A stretch of 64,000 nucleotides of DNA from Cryptomeria japonica. Its lineage: Eukaryota; Streptophyta; Pinopsida; Cupressales; Cupressaceae. The notes beneath the pieces are model-generated. The model saw nothing but the letters and a program-made list of their open reading frames with translations. It searched no databases and was not told the origin of the DNA. The stretch spans positions 573,511,241-573,575,240 of the forward strand of contig NC_081410.1 in assembly GCF_030272615.1 (NCBI RefSeq), given 5' to 3'. Below, piece by piece: positions 1 to 12,204 of the stretch. Made by a program: the position numbers and the translations under genes. Within the stretch, counting starts at the first letter, position 1. Every line of letters begins with the position of its first letter.

Positions 1-60
1 TTATGATAAATGCCTGTTGTACTCTAGGTTTTCCATGACTGCTTACCTATTGAGACTTGG

Positions 61-81
61 AGATACTTGATCAAAGTATCT
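61..81. repeat. 21-bp perfect inverted repeat upstream of the PMD pseudogene
   Basis: Arms AGATACT (61-67) and AGTATCT (75-81) enclose the 7-base loop TGATCAA. It lies in the same relative place, upstream of an antisense PMD, as the hairpin array at 12802-13077 of the younger element, and may be a degraded relative. A single short palindrome is weak evidence. Confidence 0.4.
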
Positions 82-1315
82 GTTGATCGTCTAGGTTTAA
101 ACTTAAGAAATTTTGAAAGAAAACAACTATTGATGATGTGGATGTGTGTTTGTGTAGGAAGATCTTCCCGTCTTACAAATGTGGGAGTGACATCTAGCCA
201 TGCAGAAGCTACGAGATCAGCTGACGATGGCTGAGATTGATTGCATTGTAATGACAGGTCTTTACGATATGATGTACATGCCCATGATTTAGATGAATCA
301 CGACTTGATGAAGAAATTAGCAGAGCGGTGCCATAGTGAGACTTGAACGTTCCATCTAGCTATGGGTGAGATGACTGTGACACTAGAGGATGTGTGGCAG
401 ATTTTGCACATCCCTATCTGAGGAGAGCTGGTGACATATGACCGAGCATGGGGGACAACAACTGTGCAGTGGATATTTTCAAAGGATGGTTTTATTGATG
501 ATGGCTCGGTAGCATGGGAGGAGATAGCTGCATTATATGAGCCACTTCCAACTGTGTTATCAAGGATTGTTGGGGGCCTACTATGCCCTAATCAACAATC
601 ACATGGATTGGTTGTGGGTTGGGGCCAAGTTATAGAGTAGATAGTGGCTGAGGGGACCCACTTTGCATGGGGACTATGCATTCTAGCACATTTATATCAA
701 GATTTGCATGAGGTGGTGTATCGAGAGATGCGTTATCTAGGAGTTGGGATCACTCTTTTGCATATCTAGGCATGGGAGCACCTACCCATGACACGACCTG
801 TTATTTTGATATTTAGGGTAGTAGATCAGCCCTATGTGTATATGTACGGAGGTATGATGAGTCAGTTTCACCTTGGGAAGTTAGAGTGGTGGCGACGGAC
901 ATTAGATGATTTAGATATAGTGATATGGAGACCTTATATTGAGTGTGCGCCTTGGGATGATGATGCAGAGGCCTTGCCTTATGTATTTATGACATGACAC
1001 TTGATTGGTAGGACATCCTACAATATGGAGAGACTGGTACCTAGAAGAGTGATGAGGTAGTTCGATCGGTGGCAGGGATTGCCAAGTGGATTAGGGGAGT
1101 ATGCACAGGCAGCATGGGAGAGATTCTAGTGGGGACCAATGTTGCCATATGATCAGGCCTTAGCCAAGCTTCAGACTTTACAGGTAAGACCATGGCATAT
1201 GAGGTCGGGGATTGTAGATGCAGGAGTTATAGATGAGTATACCTAGTATATTACTGCACATCCTATTCCATGTATATCAGATCCAGTGGAGCCAATTCCA
1301 ACTTTTGAGGATGAT

Positions 1316-1320
1316 AGGAG
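1316..1320. repeat. Copia target-site duplication, left copy (AGGAG)
   Basis: AGGAG directly precedes the LTR start TGATAACTC and is repeated exactly at 19507-19511 after the other LTR. This fixes the outer limits of the copia insertion. Confidence 0.9.
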
Positions 1321-2229
1321 TGATAACTCAATGATGAATGGATAGTACCAAACCAGTACTGAGAGGGGGGGTGAATCAGCATAAACAAAAAACACACACT
1401 TAAACCAGTTTGTTAGTAGACATTGTGCTTTGACAGACAAACAGTAACACCGGTCTTAAACAGAGTACAACTGACAAAACCCATAATAACTAAGACAAGC
1501 ATAAACTGATTGACACTTATCTTCTCATTCAATCTAATACTTCATTTACATTTCATCCTAGTGTATAGAAAGGTAATCTATCATCAAAAGATATATAAAT
1601 AGCCAGATCAACATGTTCTACCTCTAGACACACATTACCCAAACCATCACAAGAATATCACCACACATGAAACACAGATTTTTCATGTGGAAACCCAATT
1701 GGGAAAAACCACGGTGGGGATGAATATCCACAAGCTTGTTTTTGAACTCTTTAGAAGTCCACTCTGTTAGGAGCCTTGTCTGGTTAAAGACTGATACAAT
1801 AGGTTCTGTTAGGAACTGATCTTGTTAGGGATCACCTGGTTAAGGGATGGCTAGAATACCCGATTAAGGGTTAAACCCTGTTAAAGGTTACCTTGTTAGA
1901 GGATTTCAAGAACTCAATGGTTTGAGTCACCCTATTAAAGGATTTACAACAAGCCGGTTAAAACTACCCTATTAAGGGATTTCTCAACTGTTGAAGTGGT
2001 TAGAGATCAACAGGTATTACAATGATCTAGTAACAACACTCAATGCTAATGTAGATCCACTTTAGCTCCTCTTCACCTTCTGCACTTACTCTCTGCAGGT
2101 ATCACTTCTCCCCTCTAGTTTGGCAAGAATTATGTATCTCTTCTCTTGGATACACACACACAACTTTTTCCAACAACCTCAAAAGGAGACACAACTTTGA
2201 CCTTATAGGAAAATAGATAGGTCGGTAGC

Positions 2230-2250
2230 ATAAACCCTAAACCCTAAACC
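2230..2250. promoter_or_regulatory. Telo-box-like motif in the copia LTR
   Basis: Two and a half CCCTAAA units, the plant telomere repeat, sit inside the LTR and are conserved in the other LTR at 18960-18980. Short telo-boxes act as promoter elements in plants. A telomeric remnant is unlikely because both LTRs share the motif at the same place. Confidence 0.45.
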
Positions 2251-2725
2251 TATTCGGTTAAGGAATTCAAACAGTTCAATCCTGACCATTGAGCACATTG
2301 CATTAAATGCAACAGTCTTGATCCAATCTTAAGACATTCTCCATCGTTTGTTTTCCACTGATTTCATGGCGGCTAATAACCCATCACATGTTACCACCGT
2401 TTACAGACTTCGCACATTCTCAAGGTAGATAGGAGAAATCTCCTTCATGCAAGATCCTTCATGCGCACAAGGCTTACATGGCAACATGATCTGTTCTTTG
2501 TTACCATGCTAACTCATCACACAAAGTCATCGATTGAGCCACACAGGCTTGAAGCACTTCAACTCGAAACCCTGAAGTTGAGACTACCAATCGGTAGTCA
2601 TACAACACTTCCATGTGCCAATTCCCATAACCATATGCCGGTTAACCTTGAACAAACACACCACTTCACTTTGGCACAAATGTCGGTTCGCAATGTTATA
2701 CCAGTTCTCTTCTCTTCATCATATT

Positions 2726-2730
2726 GACAT
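2726..2730. repeat. Target-site duplication GACAT of the nested Tat element, left copy
   Basis: GACAT precedes the LTR start TGTAGACACTC. The same pentamer follows the LTR at 3510-3514 and at 14497-14501. The unoccupied site is readable in the other copia LTR near 19447-19451. Confidence 0.85.
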
Positions 2731-3509
2731 TGTAGACACTCAAAATTGTCATGTCTAATTAAATAAATATTTTATTTATTTAATTATCTAAGCCTAATTC
2801 TTCTATTAATTAAATAAATTTTTATTTATTTAATTAATTCATTTATCCTCTTCTAGCCTTATTTCTCATTTAAATAAATACATTTATTTATTTAAATTAT
2901 CCCTTTCCTAAATTAAATAAATATTTTATTTATTTAATTGTCCTACTTCTTCTATTAATTAAATAAATCTTTATTTAATTAATTCATTATTTTTTTCTAC
3001 ACATGACACATGTCATTCATCTCTTAATTCATACACTACCTACCTCTTTCATTATTTTGGTATTTCTTTTACCTACCCTCTAATCCTAGCCGACCTCTCT
3101 TTTTACACCTCTCAATCTTAACCCTCCATTTCATATTGTGTCTTCTATTTAAGGAGATGCCTTCTTCATTATCAAACCCTAATCACTCACCCTAATCAAC
3201 AATTTTGGAGGACTTGGCTACACTATGATCCTACTTGCAACCACATTCCGTTCTTTGTTGAGCTCTTGTGCATGTAAAAATCTGAGAGCAAATATATCAA
3301 GCAAGATCAATGGAGATAGGAAGAATGGAGATCAAAACCCTATTGGACATGTGATGGTATAATTTTTGTGATTTTGAGTTATTTGCATTGTCTTAGGTAA
3401 TCTTCATATGTTATGGTGGATCTTTGTTGTTGTTAGGCTAGGGTTTTGTGGTTGGATTCATTTAGCCTTTCAATTTTGTTATTATTGTTATCCATTTTCA
3501 CCATACACA
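2731..3509 (+). repeat. LTR of the young Tat element, left copy (solo-like)
   Basis: TG...CA ends, 779 bp, about 99.5 percent identical to 13718-14496. It opens with AT-rich ATTAAATAAAT runs. A TATA-like CTATTTAAGG near 3145-3154 is a plausible promoter. GACAT flanks it on both sides, exactly what a solo LTR would look like. Confidence 0.9.
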
Positions 3510-3514
3510 GACAT

Positions 3515-3569
3515 CAATGACAACACACAATGTCATTATATCCTCATGCCGGTTCACATAGTGCCAACA
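3515..3569 (-). repeat. Copia 3' LTR, terminal part
   Basis: Continues the copia LTR after the Tat LTR and matches 19452-19506. It ends TGCCAACA, which is the TGTTGGCA start on the minus strand. Position 3570 begins the copia polypurine tract (AAAGGGGGAGAT on the minus strand). Confidence 0.85.
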
Positions 3570-4080
3570 ATCTCCCCCTTTGGCATTGATGGCAATATAC
3601 AAAGATATCTCTCTGCTTCACATCTTCTACCCCAATTTCTATAGATATCTTCTCTGCTTCTTCTCCCCCTTTGACAACAATGCCAAAGTGGAGGCATAAG
3701 CTTCCCTGTTCCATTATGCTGCTCCCCCTGAGGAGTAGCATCCTTCAACACATCAATCTTGAAGAAAAATTTGACTATGCAATACCTAACTAATGTGGAG
3801 CATATACCTTTAGTTTACTTCTTGAAGGGGTAGCACCCCTAATTCACCTCTTAAGTACATAAATGTAGCCTTTGGGAGAGGCTTGGTGAATATGTCTGCT
3901 AATTACTCCTTACTGGAAACATGTCCCAGTGTAATCTCTTTGTTCTAAAACTTTTCCCTCAAGAAATGATACTTAAGCTCAAATTACTTGGTTCTAGAAT
4001 GCAAAACTGGATTCTTCGAAGATGTTAATTGCACTAGTATTGTCACAAAATATACTTACCAGTTCAAATACAGGAACTTT
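3570..4080 (-). pseudogene. Copia RNase H and 3' pol remnant, left copy
   Basis: Minus-strand translation near 3860-4070 gives the copia RNase H end, with CDNTSAINISKNPVLHSRTK and IRYHFLREKV. This is the C-terminus of copia pol, between the deleted RT and the polypurine tract. The stretch is repeated nearly identically at 14557-15067. Homology between the copies stops at TTTGGA: the left copy runs into Tat leader sequence, the right copy into copia RT. Confidence 0.8.
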
Positions 4081-4815
4081 GGAGCATATTTTCATTTTCT
4101 ATGAATTTTTTATGATTTTTCATAAAAAATTAATTTTGAGAGCAAATGAGAGAATTTTTCGGATTTTCTTACATTTTTGGAAATCTCTCATAATTATACA
4201 CACGATCTATTCTTTGTGAATTTAATTTTGATGCAAAATATTTCCCTAAAAATTGGATCTTTAAAAATTAGGGTTTTTCATTATTTTGATCAGATCTCAC
4301 AAACGGCTTCAATTTTTTCCAAAAAATGTTTTGTGCAAGTTAGGAACAGTATCAGAAAGATTCAGTAAAAATTTCAGAGTTTTTGGATCGATTTTGCATT
4401 TTATATGAATTTTTTATGATTTTTCATAAAAAAAATTAATTTTGAGAGAAAATTAGAGAATTTTTTGGATTTTTTTACATTTTTGGAAATCTCTCAGAAT
4501 TATACACAAGATCTATTCTTTTTAATTTTAAATTTGATGCAAAATCATTCTTCAAAAATCAGATCTTTGAAAATTAGGGTTTTGCATTATTTTACTCATA
4601 TCTCACAAACTGCTTTGATTTGTTGCAGGAAATGTTTTGTGCAGGTTTGGAAGACCATCAATACTCTTCAGTAAAAATTTGAGATTTTTCGGATTGATTT
4701 TGTATTTTATATGAATTTTTTATGATTTTTCATAAAAAATTAATTTTTGGAGCAAATTAGCAAATTTTTTGGATTTTCTTACATTTCTGGAAATCTCTTA
4801 AAATTTTACAGGTGT
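4081..4815. repeat. ~305-bp tandem repeat, about 2.4 copies, in the Tat leader
   Basis: ATGAATTTTTTATG followed by TTTTTCATAAAAAATTAATTTT recurs at about 4101, 4405 and 4711, periods of 304 and 306 bp. Each unit continues with a shared AT-rich sequence including ACATTTTTGGAAATCTCT. Short ORFs here are non-coding noise. The first unit begins right at the rearrangement point at 4080. Confidence 0.8.
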
Positions 4816-6389
4816 TCTTTTTTTATGATGAATCAGGTCTTTGAATTGGTCAACAAAACGCATTGTTGAAGGCCCCTATTTCACAAAGTCTTTTGGATCT
4901 AAAATTTACCTAACTTGTGTGCTTGCAGGAAGGGGTGATCATTTGAAACAATCCAAACAACTAATAAATTTTTGTTGCAGGTCCTTGGCAAGGGTTTTTG
5001 GATTTTTATTATGTGCCTTGTTTTCATAGACTAGCAAACACTTCAATTGGTGCACTAAAATTGAATCATTGTCTTTTGTGTCTTGAGCAATAGGCTCTTT
5101 TTGTTTAATCTTTAGAGGGCCTGTCTTCCTGTGTGGTCATTAGGACTACTAGTGAGAAGAGAATGACCAAAGTGGTAGCGAGGAAAACCCACCTCATCCA
5201 AACCACTATAATCAAATGTATTCATGGTGAAAACTATGAATAACGTGTGCTGATTAGTTCATACCGACACTATGTCTCCCCATAAACCCGTTTGATCAAA
5301 TTTATTTGATCATTTGTAGGGCGTAACCCCTACCGGCTGGGAGCCTTCTATATTTACAGAGCTGAAAGTGCCGCATGTATGGCCACACGAGCGAATGCCC
5401 TTACTAGCACCTTTTTGTTTTAGAAGCCCAAATCCTTCTAGTTGTTGGGGCAGGAGGTCGAACCTCTGGTAGCGGCCCACACACATACGGTTCTTAGTAG
5501 AGATACAAAGTTCGCCATGGGGAGTTTTCATGGGGACTGATGCTTGGCTGACCCGAGAAGTGAGTGCTGAGGGTGGAGCCAGTGAGGTCAAGCATCTAAG
5601 TATCCGCTCTGAATAGCGTAGCCTCGGGGGTAAAACCCCATGTGGGATCAACAACTATTGTCTTGGCCAGCCATAAGAATTGTGCTTGACTTATGTTAAA
5701 CATTCAAACATTCAAGACCAAACAACAAAACATTGTGTCTTTTGTGTCTTCAAGTGTATGCAAAACAATTTTACATCAAACAACACACTTTTCTTGGAGT
5801 CATTGTCAGTCTAAACACTTGCAAACATTGAGTCCTCATCAACATTGTGTCCTCTTGTCACGAAAAATAGTCAAACATTTAGATTTGGTCACAACCAAAA
5901 ACTTCACAAATTGGAAAAATTTCACAGTCTAGCAAACAAAAGAAATCAGTTTCGGAATACTTGAGCTTCCTAGGTTGTTTCTTCAGGTTTCATCTAGCAT
6001 TCAACCTGTCCTTGGGTCTCACATAGTCCATCATTGCTTCACATCTCATTTTACATTCACAATTGTCTAAACTTGAGTCAAAAGGTCACTTGCTTGTCCT
6101 CATCATACTTTGTCAACACACTACATACAACTACACTTTGCTAAGTGGTCCCTCATCAAGGTTTTTTACCTTTGGGTCTCATTTGGTCTTACTTAGGGTC
6201 AAGGTCAGCTTACCTCATCAAGAGAAATGATCATCTCTTTGGAAGTCACACCAACTCTACTACTTACATACTTGGTCTTACACTTTGGACATTGCAAGTA
6301 CACCTCAGATTCATTTACACTCCATACAACTCTTGGTCTTCCATACTTTTTCCATCTAGTCTCTCACATATTGGTCAAACACCTAGTTC
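4816..6389 (+). other. Leader (5' untranslated region) of the young Tat element
   Basis: No coding signal. The region lies between the tandem repeats and gag. A 114-residue minus-strand reading at 5310-5654 has no recognisable domain and I do not call it a gene. Confidence 0.5.
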
Positions 6390-9300
6390 ATGGTTGAAAC
6401 CCACCTTCAAAAATCTAGGAGAATAGCTAAAGAAGCTCAAGAGTCCGCAAACATGAGTTCTTATGAGTATGACAATGATCTATTCTTCAATCCTGAGCAC
6501 ACTACATTACCAGACATGGATGTTTATAGAAACAATCCAAATGTGGAAAACACAAATGCTACAAACAACAATGCTACGCACAATGACAATGTGGACAACT
6601 CTTCAATACTATCAGCAGACATAGAAGACTCCATAATGAATCCTCATTTCAATAGATTGGTTGAAGAGATAATGAGGAGAGATCGACAGTACTTTTTACA
6701 CATGATGGCACAAAGTGGAGCTAAAATACCTCATCACTTTGACATGTCTCAACTTATGGAAAGTCAACCCTCACAACAAACTCAATCCAACATGGATCAA
6801 AGGAGACCAAATAGTGGAGGAAATAGAGGACCAAATATGATGCCTGAGTCACCATCAGTTTTGCTTCAAAAACCAGAGATCCCACATACACAAGCTCAAA
6901 CATATGATACTCACACTCGAAGACCATTATGGAGGCCTTATGTAGACAGATATGCTCAATCACATACTCAAGGTATGGATCAATCAAAACAAGTAGATAC
7001 TCAAAGGCATCCTCAAAATTTTGACACAAGGAGACCTCATGTCAAAATTGGGGGCAACACAATGGAAAATGAAATGCCTATTGAATATGGTATATATGCA
7101 CAAAATAGATATGGGGTTCCTCAACAAGAAGTTATGCCAAGTGCTCCATATATGCCACATCAATATAGACCTCCATATGGACATGTCTACGATCAGTATC
7201 ATCCATACATGCAACAAGCTCCTCCTCAAATGGGTGTCTCAAACATGGGGTATGCTACAAGAAATCAATCTCCTCCTAAAAACAATTTGGAGCAACAAAT
7301 AAGAGATTTACAAAAGAAAATGGAGGACATGAGTACATCAAAACCAACATACACTATGAGAGATATATGTCCTTATCCCTTCGATAAGAGCATTCCAATG
7401 CCTCCATTTCCTGCACACTTTGTGACGCCAAAATTTGACAAGTATAGAGGGAAAGGAGACCCCAAGGCACACATAAGACAATTCTTCACAGCTTGCATTG
7501 AGGTAGCGGCAGAAGAAACATACTTGATGAGGTTTTTCCCATAGAGCTTAGGCGATCAAGCTATGGAATGGTTTTCTCAATTACCTCCTGGTATTAAGTC
7601 ATGGGGTGACTTAGCAGAGGCATTCATTCAGCATTTCTCTTACAATATAGAAACAGATGTCTCAGTTACTACCTTGTGCAATACGAAACAAAAGGAAGGA
7701 GAATCTTTCGCAACATTTTTACAAAGATGGAGAAATTTAGCTAGCAGATGTTCTTGCGAAATCCCGCAGAAACAAATGGTAGAAATGTTCACACAAAACA
7801 TTAACAAGGATATTGGATATGATCTCAGGAAAGCTTGTTTGTCTACATTCAAGGATGTTATTGAAAAGGGCCTAGCAACAAAAAGAGTCTTAATTGAACA
7901 AGGAGTCATTAAGATATTCAAAGAAAACAAAGAGGACTTTAAAGGAAAGGACAAACCAAAATTTTGGAACAAGAACAAGAACACAGTTAATGATGGTGTT
8001 GTTGATGCCAACACAGTGAGACCCAAGTTCATCTTTTCTGGATCAAGTTCTACCAACAATCAGGTGAACACTCAAACAGCTTCTAGACCACGAAGGAAGT
8101 ACACTCCATTGGGAGAACCACTTGAATCAGTATTCAAAAAGCTTGTGGCAAACAAAGTGATTACAGTTCCAGATTTTCCTCCATATGAACCAAAGGTCAA
8201 ACCAAATTGGTGGAATGATGATGAGTATTGCGAATTTCATAAGAGTAAGGGTCACAAGACAGGTAATTGCCATCGATTGAAAAACATTGTGCAAGATCTC
8301 ATTGATAGAGGTGATATTGAGATTGAGGGACATTCATCTAATCAAGAACATGAGGTGTTTAAGGAACCATTCCCAAAACATGACAAAGGAAAAGGCAAAG
8401 TCACAGATGATCAAGCCAATTACACTAGAGCACCTTACAATTATGATTCTACTATCAATCACATCTCAATGGACAATCATATCTCTACTATTACTATCAA
8501 GAACAAAAATCATGAGAATCCTTCTCAGAGACCCAAGATTGTCCTAAAAGGTGTGGGATCTTCTTCTGAGCATACCTCTGAATGTCATGTTACAACTCAT
8601 CGAGGTAAAATCACGTTGCCAGGTGCCTCCACTAAGAATACCAATCCTTCATCAACCAAGCCTGAGTACGACCTTATAGAACAGTTAGGGAAGACACTCG
8701 CGCTCATCTCTATTCTTGAGCTCTTATGCATATCCCCCACTCATAAAGCTATCCTTGACAAAATCTTGAGAGACACTACCGTTCCTACTGATCTGAACGT
8801 GGACCAGTTTCAAGCCATGGTGGGATACCTTTCCATTCCACATTCCCTTACGTTCACAGAAGCCGATGACGCCTCCATAAGTCAGCCACATAATGCACCT
8901 TTACACGTTGAAGCTTTCATACATAAACATTGAATAAAGCGAGTCCTGATAGATGGAGGAGCAAGTCTAAACATTTTTACATTGAGCACCATTAAACAAT
9001 TGGGATATTCTGATAAAGTTGTGAATTCTATAAACAAAATTACTATCAAAGCATATGATGATGAAGAGCTTTCATCTAAAGGTACAATCACCTTACCTCT
9101 TAGAGTTGGGCCAGTTACAAAGGATGTGGTTTGTCAAGTCCTAGACCTGGATCTCACATACAATATATTGCTAGGACGTCCATGGATTCATGAGATGGGT
9201 GCAGTACCATCTACATATCATCGATGTATCAAGTTTCCGCATAATGGAGTTGAAGTGACCGTTAAAGCGGATCCAAATCCATTCATATATTGCAACAATC

Positions 9301-10496
9301 TGCAACCTCGATCAGAAATCACAATACCAATCAATCGAGAAGCTATTCCTTCATCAGCATATGTGGATCCAGAATCCTCAAAAGCTTCTACATCAAAGCA
9401 AACAGAGCTAAAAGAAAAGTTAAAGATTAAAGACATGGGATGTGGTGAGCATATCTTTCATGTTGATCAACTCCCACTATCTTCTAAGGTATTCAGTCGA
9501 CAGGAACAATCTATAAACAATTTGCAAGGAATTGGGTATGAACCACCTAGTGTTGTGTCTACTAAGTCTGAATGCAAATCTCCTCTAGTGGTGCAAGCAT
9601 CTCTTGATATCAATAGTCCTAAGAGTGGTTCCAACAAAGAATCTATTGAGCATATCACCAACCCTCTTGAGAACTCACATAGCCTTACCATATCATCCAC
9701 TCATTCCATTTCCACTCCACTTCTAGACTTGGATGAACAAGAATTACAAAAGCCCTTACTAATTGGGGATCAAAAATCAAGCTTTGAAAAGAAAAATCTA
9801 AAAGTCAAAAATAAAGAGAAGTCCTTTAGTCCAAATCAAAATCAAAAGCTACTCGACTCTGCAAAAATCAAAGTCAAGGATAAAAATCCTATGAAGCAAA
9901 AAGAGAAAGAGTTGATCTCCCCTAATACCAAAATAACTGGGGGCAAAAGTTCTAAAATTTCAAGTAAAAAAGAACACTTGTTGATCCTAAGTCTCCATCA
10001 TGCTATCCTACTTTCACTTCTTTTCGCAATCATAAGCCTTCATAACTCATCCACTTGTTCCACACATCCTTTTCCTTCTGGTGATACATCATGGACTTTT
10101 AATGGAGCTTCCTCGAAGGACTTTATTATCAATGATGCCCAAACTTCTTCAGGTGACACGCATATGGGCCTACGTAGTCCACACACTAGTAATTCTATGT
10201 CAGTTCCTTCATCAAGGAAGACAGTCACTCGAGCTACACATCATTCGCTCAAGGAACAATGCAGTTACAATCACAAATTCAAGCCTCGCACATTTGAGGT
10301 AGGTGACTTGGTTCTCAGAGAAAACCCCAAGAATTAGCAAGACAGAGAGAAGAAGGGCAAGTTCGAACCAAATTGGCTTGGTCCTTACATCATTACAATA
10401 GTATATGGATCTGGGGCATATCAGCTCTCAACTACAGAAGGTGAACCCTTGGAGGATCCTATCAACAGCATGCACCTTCGCAGGTTCTACACATAA
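6390..10496 (+). pseudogene. gag-protease-integrase C-terminus polyprotein of the Tat element, three nonsense codons
   Basis: One frame runs from 6390 to TAA at 10494, broken only by TAG at 7542, TGA at 8931 and TAG at 10335. Each stop is explained by one C-to-T change of a CAG or CGA codon. Gag (about 6390-8700) has the retrotransposon gag region around GDPKAHIRQFF and WFSQLPPGIKSW and the zinc-knuckle-like CEFHKSKGHKTGNC near 8228. Protease has LIDGGASLNI near 8950 and ILLGRPWIHEM near 9170. A lysine- and serine-rich linker follows, then the integrase C-terminus (FEVGDLVLRENP, LGPYIITIVYGSGAYQL). RT, both RNase H domains and the integrase core are missing, yet the frame is kept. The start may be 6390 or the internal Met at 6453. 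Confidence 0.85.
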
Positions 10497-12204
10497 GCTC
10501 TTCGGAACATCCTAATTCAAAAATACAAAAAAAAAAATTATAAAACAAAAAAATCGTTACTTGGTGAAAACCTGGCAAACAGGCGCCTTGTGACACAAAA
10601 TTTTTTGAAAAAATCGAAAAAAAAGTAAAGAGAAATAATTTCGTCCAACGGTGAAAACCACTTCGGTGGCGCCCTGGGCAAGTACCATGGTGAAAACTAG
10701 GTCACCAATGCCATGCATAGAGACTTTGCTCCTCCCTCTTTCAGGATTCTCTTTCATCACTTCACTTTGCACACACTCACAACCTATTCGTTCACAATAA
10801 ACTTACCCATTCCCATCATGGCTTGTTATTGATCTACCTAAGACTGGTTAGCCATCCATAACCCTCCCTTTTCACTCCCTTTCCATCCATAATAAATCAG
10901 ATCCTATCTATGGCTAAGGCAAATCCTACGTCTAGTGATGGGTGTGGAACTGAGAACATCACATGTTTCGAGGAGTACAGTTTCTTCCAGCTTCCTTCAA
11001 GTCTATCCGCGCACAATCCGCAATAAAGCAACATCTGCATCGCCAGTCCACAATAAAGTTCCATCTTCTCCACAATAAAGTATCAGTTTCATGGATTCAG
11101 TCAGTTTCAAATGAGACATAGCAACAACAATGAGCTTCAACAAAATAAAATCTTTCAACAGACTCAGACAACATATGGTTCAGTGCTATCTATCTTTTTT
11201 GTGAAAGTGAACATTGTGACCACAATCAAACATGACTTAAACAAGTGACAAGAGACACTAAACTTGAGGACTACAGTGGATGTTGGTGTCGAGTCTTGGT
11301 TTTCTTTTGATTTTATCTTTTTGGTGACATGTCTTTTAGCTTTTCCAGGATGTCTTTGACTAGAGATTCTATCTCTAGGATGTCTTTGACTAGAAAGACG
11401 AGGATGGGGTATCGTCACCTATTTGCATTTGTTGTCTGTCGATTGTCTTTTAGTAATGCTATGACTTGTCCAAGGATATGAGGACACTGTGAGTCTAGTA
11501 TGAACTGGGGCATTCCTTGTTTGTGACTGTCTTATCTCCATGCAAACAGGTACAATGACTTTCTAGGCTGAACAAATGCCTCGATTGTCATAACCTATTC
11601 TGCCATAATAAAGCTCAATGATGATAACGCACAAGAAGCTCTTTCACGTTCATATCTTCTGTCTTCCATCCCCCTTTCTTGATTGACTTCCATTGTCCTT
11701 CTCGAGTCCGCGTAGCCCGCTATCACATGACTGAGTATAATGACACACCAAAAACATTTGCATTTCATATAGTTACACCTACATCACCACATATAAGCAT
11801 TTCATACATACATATAGATATCACAATTGCATCACATCCTGCATACAACATATGTTAGCACATCTCAGATTTTCATTATGTAAATAATCATTTGCATTAT
11901 CATATTCATTTGCATTACATACATTCACATTTGCATCATGCATCACATATACAACATAAAAGAACAAAAATATATTGCATTGCATCATATAAGCATCCAT
12001 ATCATAAAACATGTATCACATAAGAACATTTCATCACATAAGGTACACATGCATATAGCTGCCGCAAAAATGGATCATCTCTCATATATAATCAAAAGTG
12101 TCATGATACAATGATGTTAAAAGAATCATAGGGCTACAAAATCACCCGCAGGTGTCTACAATACAAAAATGGTACAATACTGATACATAGGGAGCCCTCT
12201 AAGG
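10497..12204. other. 3' untranslated spacer of the Tat element
   Basis: Non-coding. Near 10560-10690 the motif GGTGAAAACC followed by GGCGCC occurs twice, with a third GGTGAAAACT. From 11750 to 12060 the DNA is AT-rich with recurring CATTTGCAT and CATCACATA words. The older element has an equivalent spacer at 20340-22590. Confidence 0.5.

Larger units (their letters stand above)
1..1320 (+). pseudogene. Plant mobile domain (PMD) pseudogene, N-terminal part, antisense inside the Tat element
   Basis: Translating in the frame of position 431 gives a PMD (aminotransferase-like, MAIN/MAIL-type) protein with several stops. Recognisable pieces are LAERCHSET, FHLAMGEMTVTLEDVWQIL, GELVTYDRAWGTT, LAHLYQDLHEVVY and DDLDIVIWRPY. 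The PMD family occurs in host nuclear proteins and has also been captured by plant transposons. The stops are mostly compatible with C-to-T or G-to-A changes. Its strand is opposite to the gag-pol of its host element, the same arrangement as the second PMD copy at 12205-12790. The copia element splits it at 1320; the C-terminal part resumes at 19507. Confidence 0.7.
1321..2730 (-). repeat. Copia 3' LTR, main part
   Basis: Aligns along its length with 18050-19461. The LTR begins (plus strand) TGATAACTC. It is broken at 2730 by the nested Tat LTR, and its last part resumes at 3515-3569 after the duplicated pentamer GACAT. Confidence 0.9.

Noticed and set aside
2230-2250. Possible telomeric remnant
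   Set aside because: The motif lies inside a copia LTR and is repeated at the same place in the other LTR, so it belongs to the LTR.
2731-3509. A true solo LTR independent of 13718-14496
   Set aside because: Its flank duplication GACAT and the ~99.5 percent identical downstream 567 bp tie it to the rearranged young Tat element; a separate insertion would not share both.
5310-5654. 114-residue minus-strand ORF
   Set aside because: It lies in a retrotransposon leader, has no recognisable domain and no relative in the other elements here.
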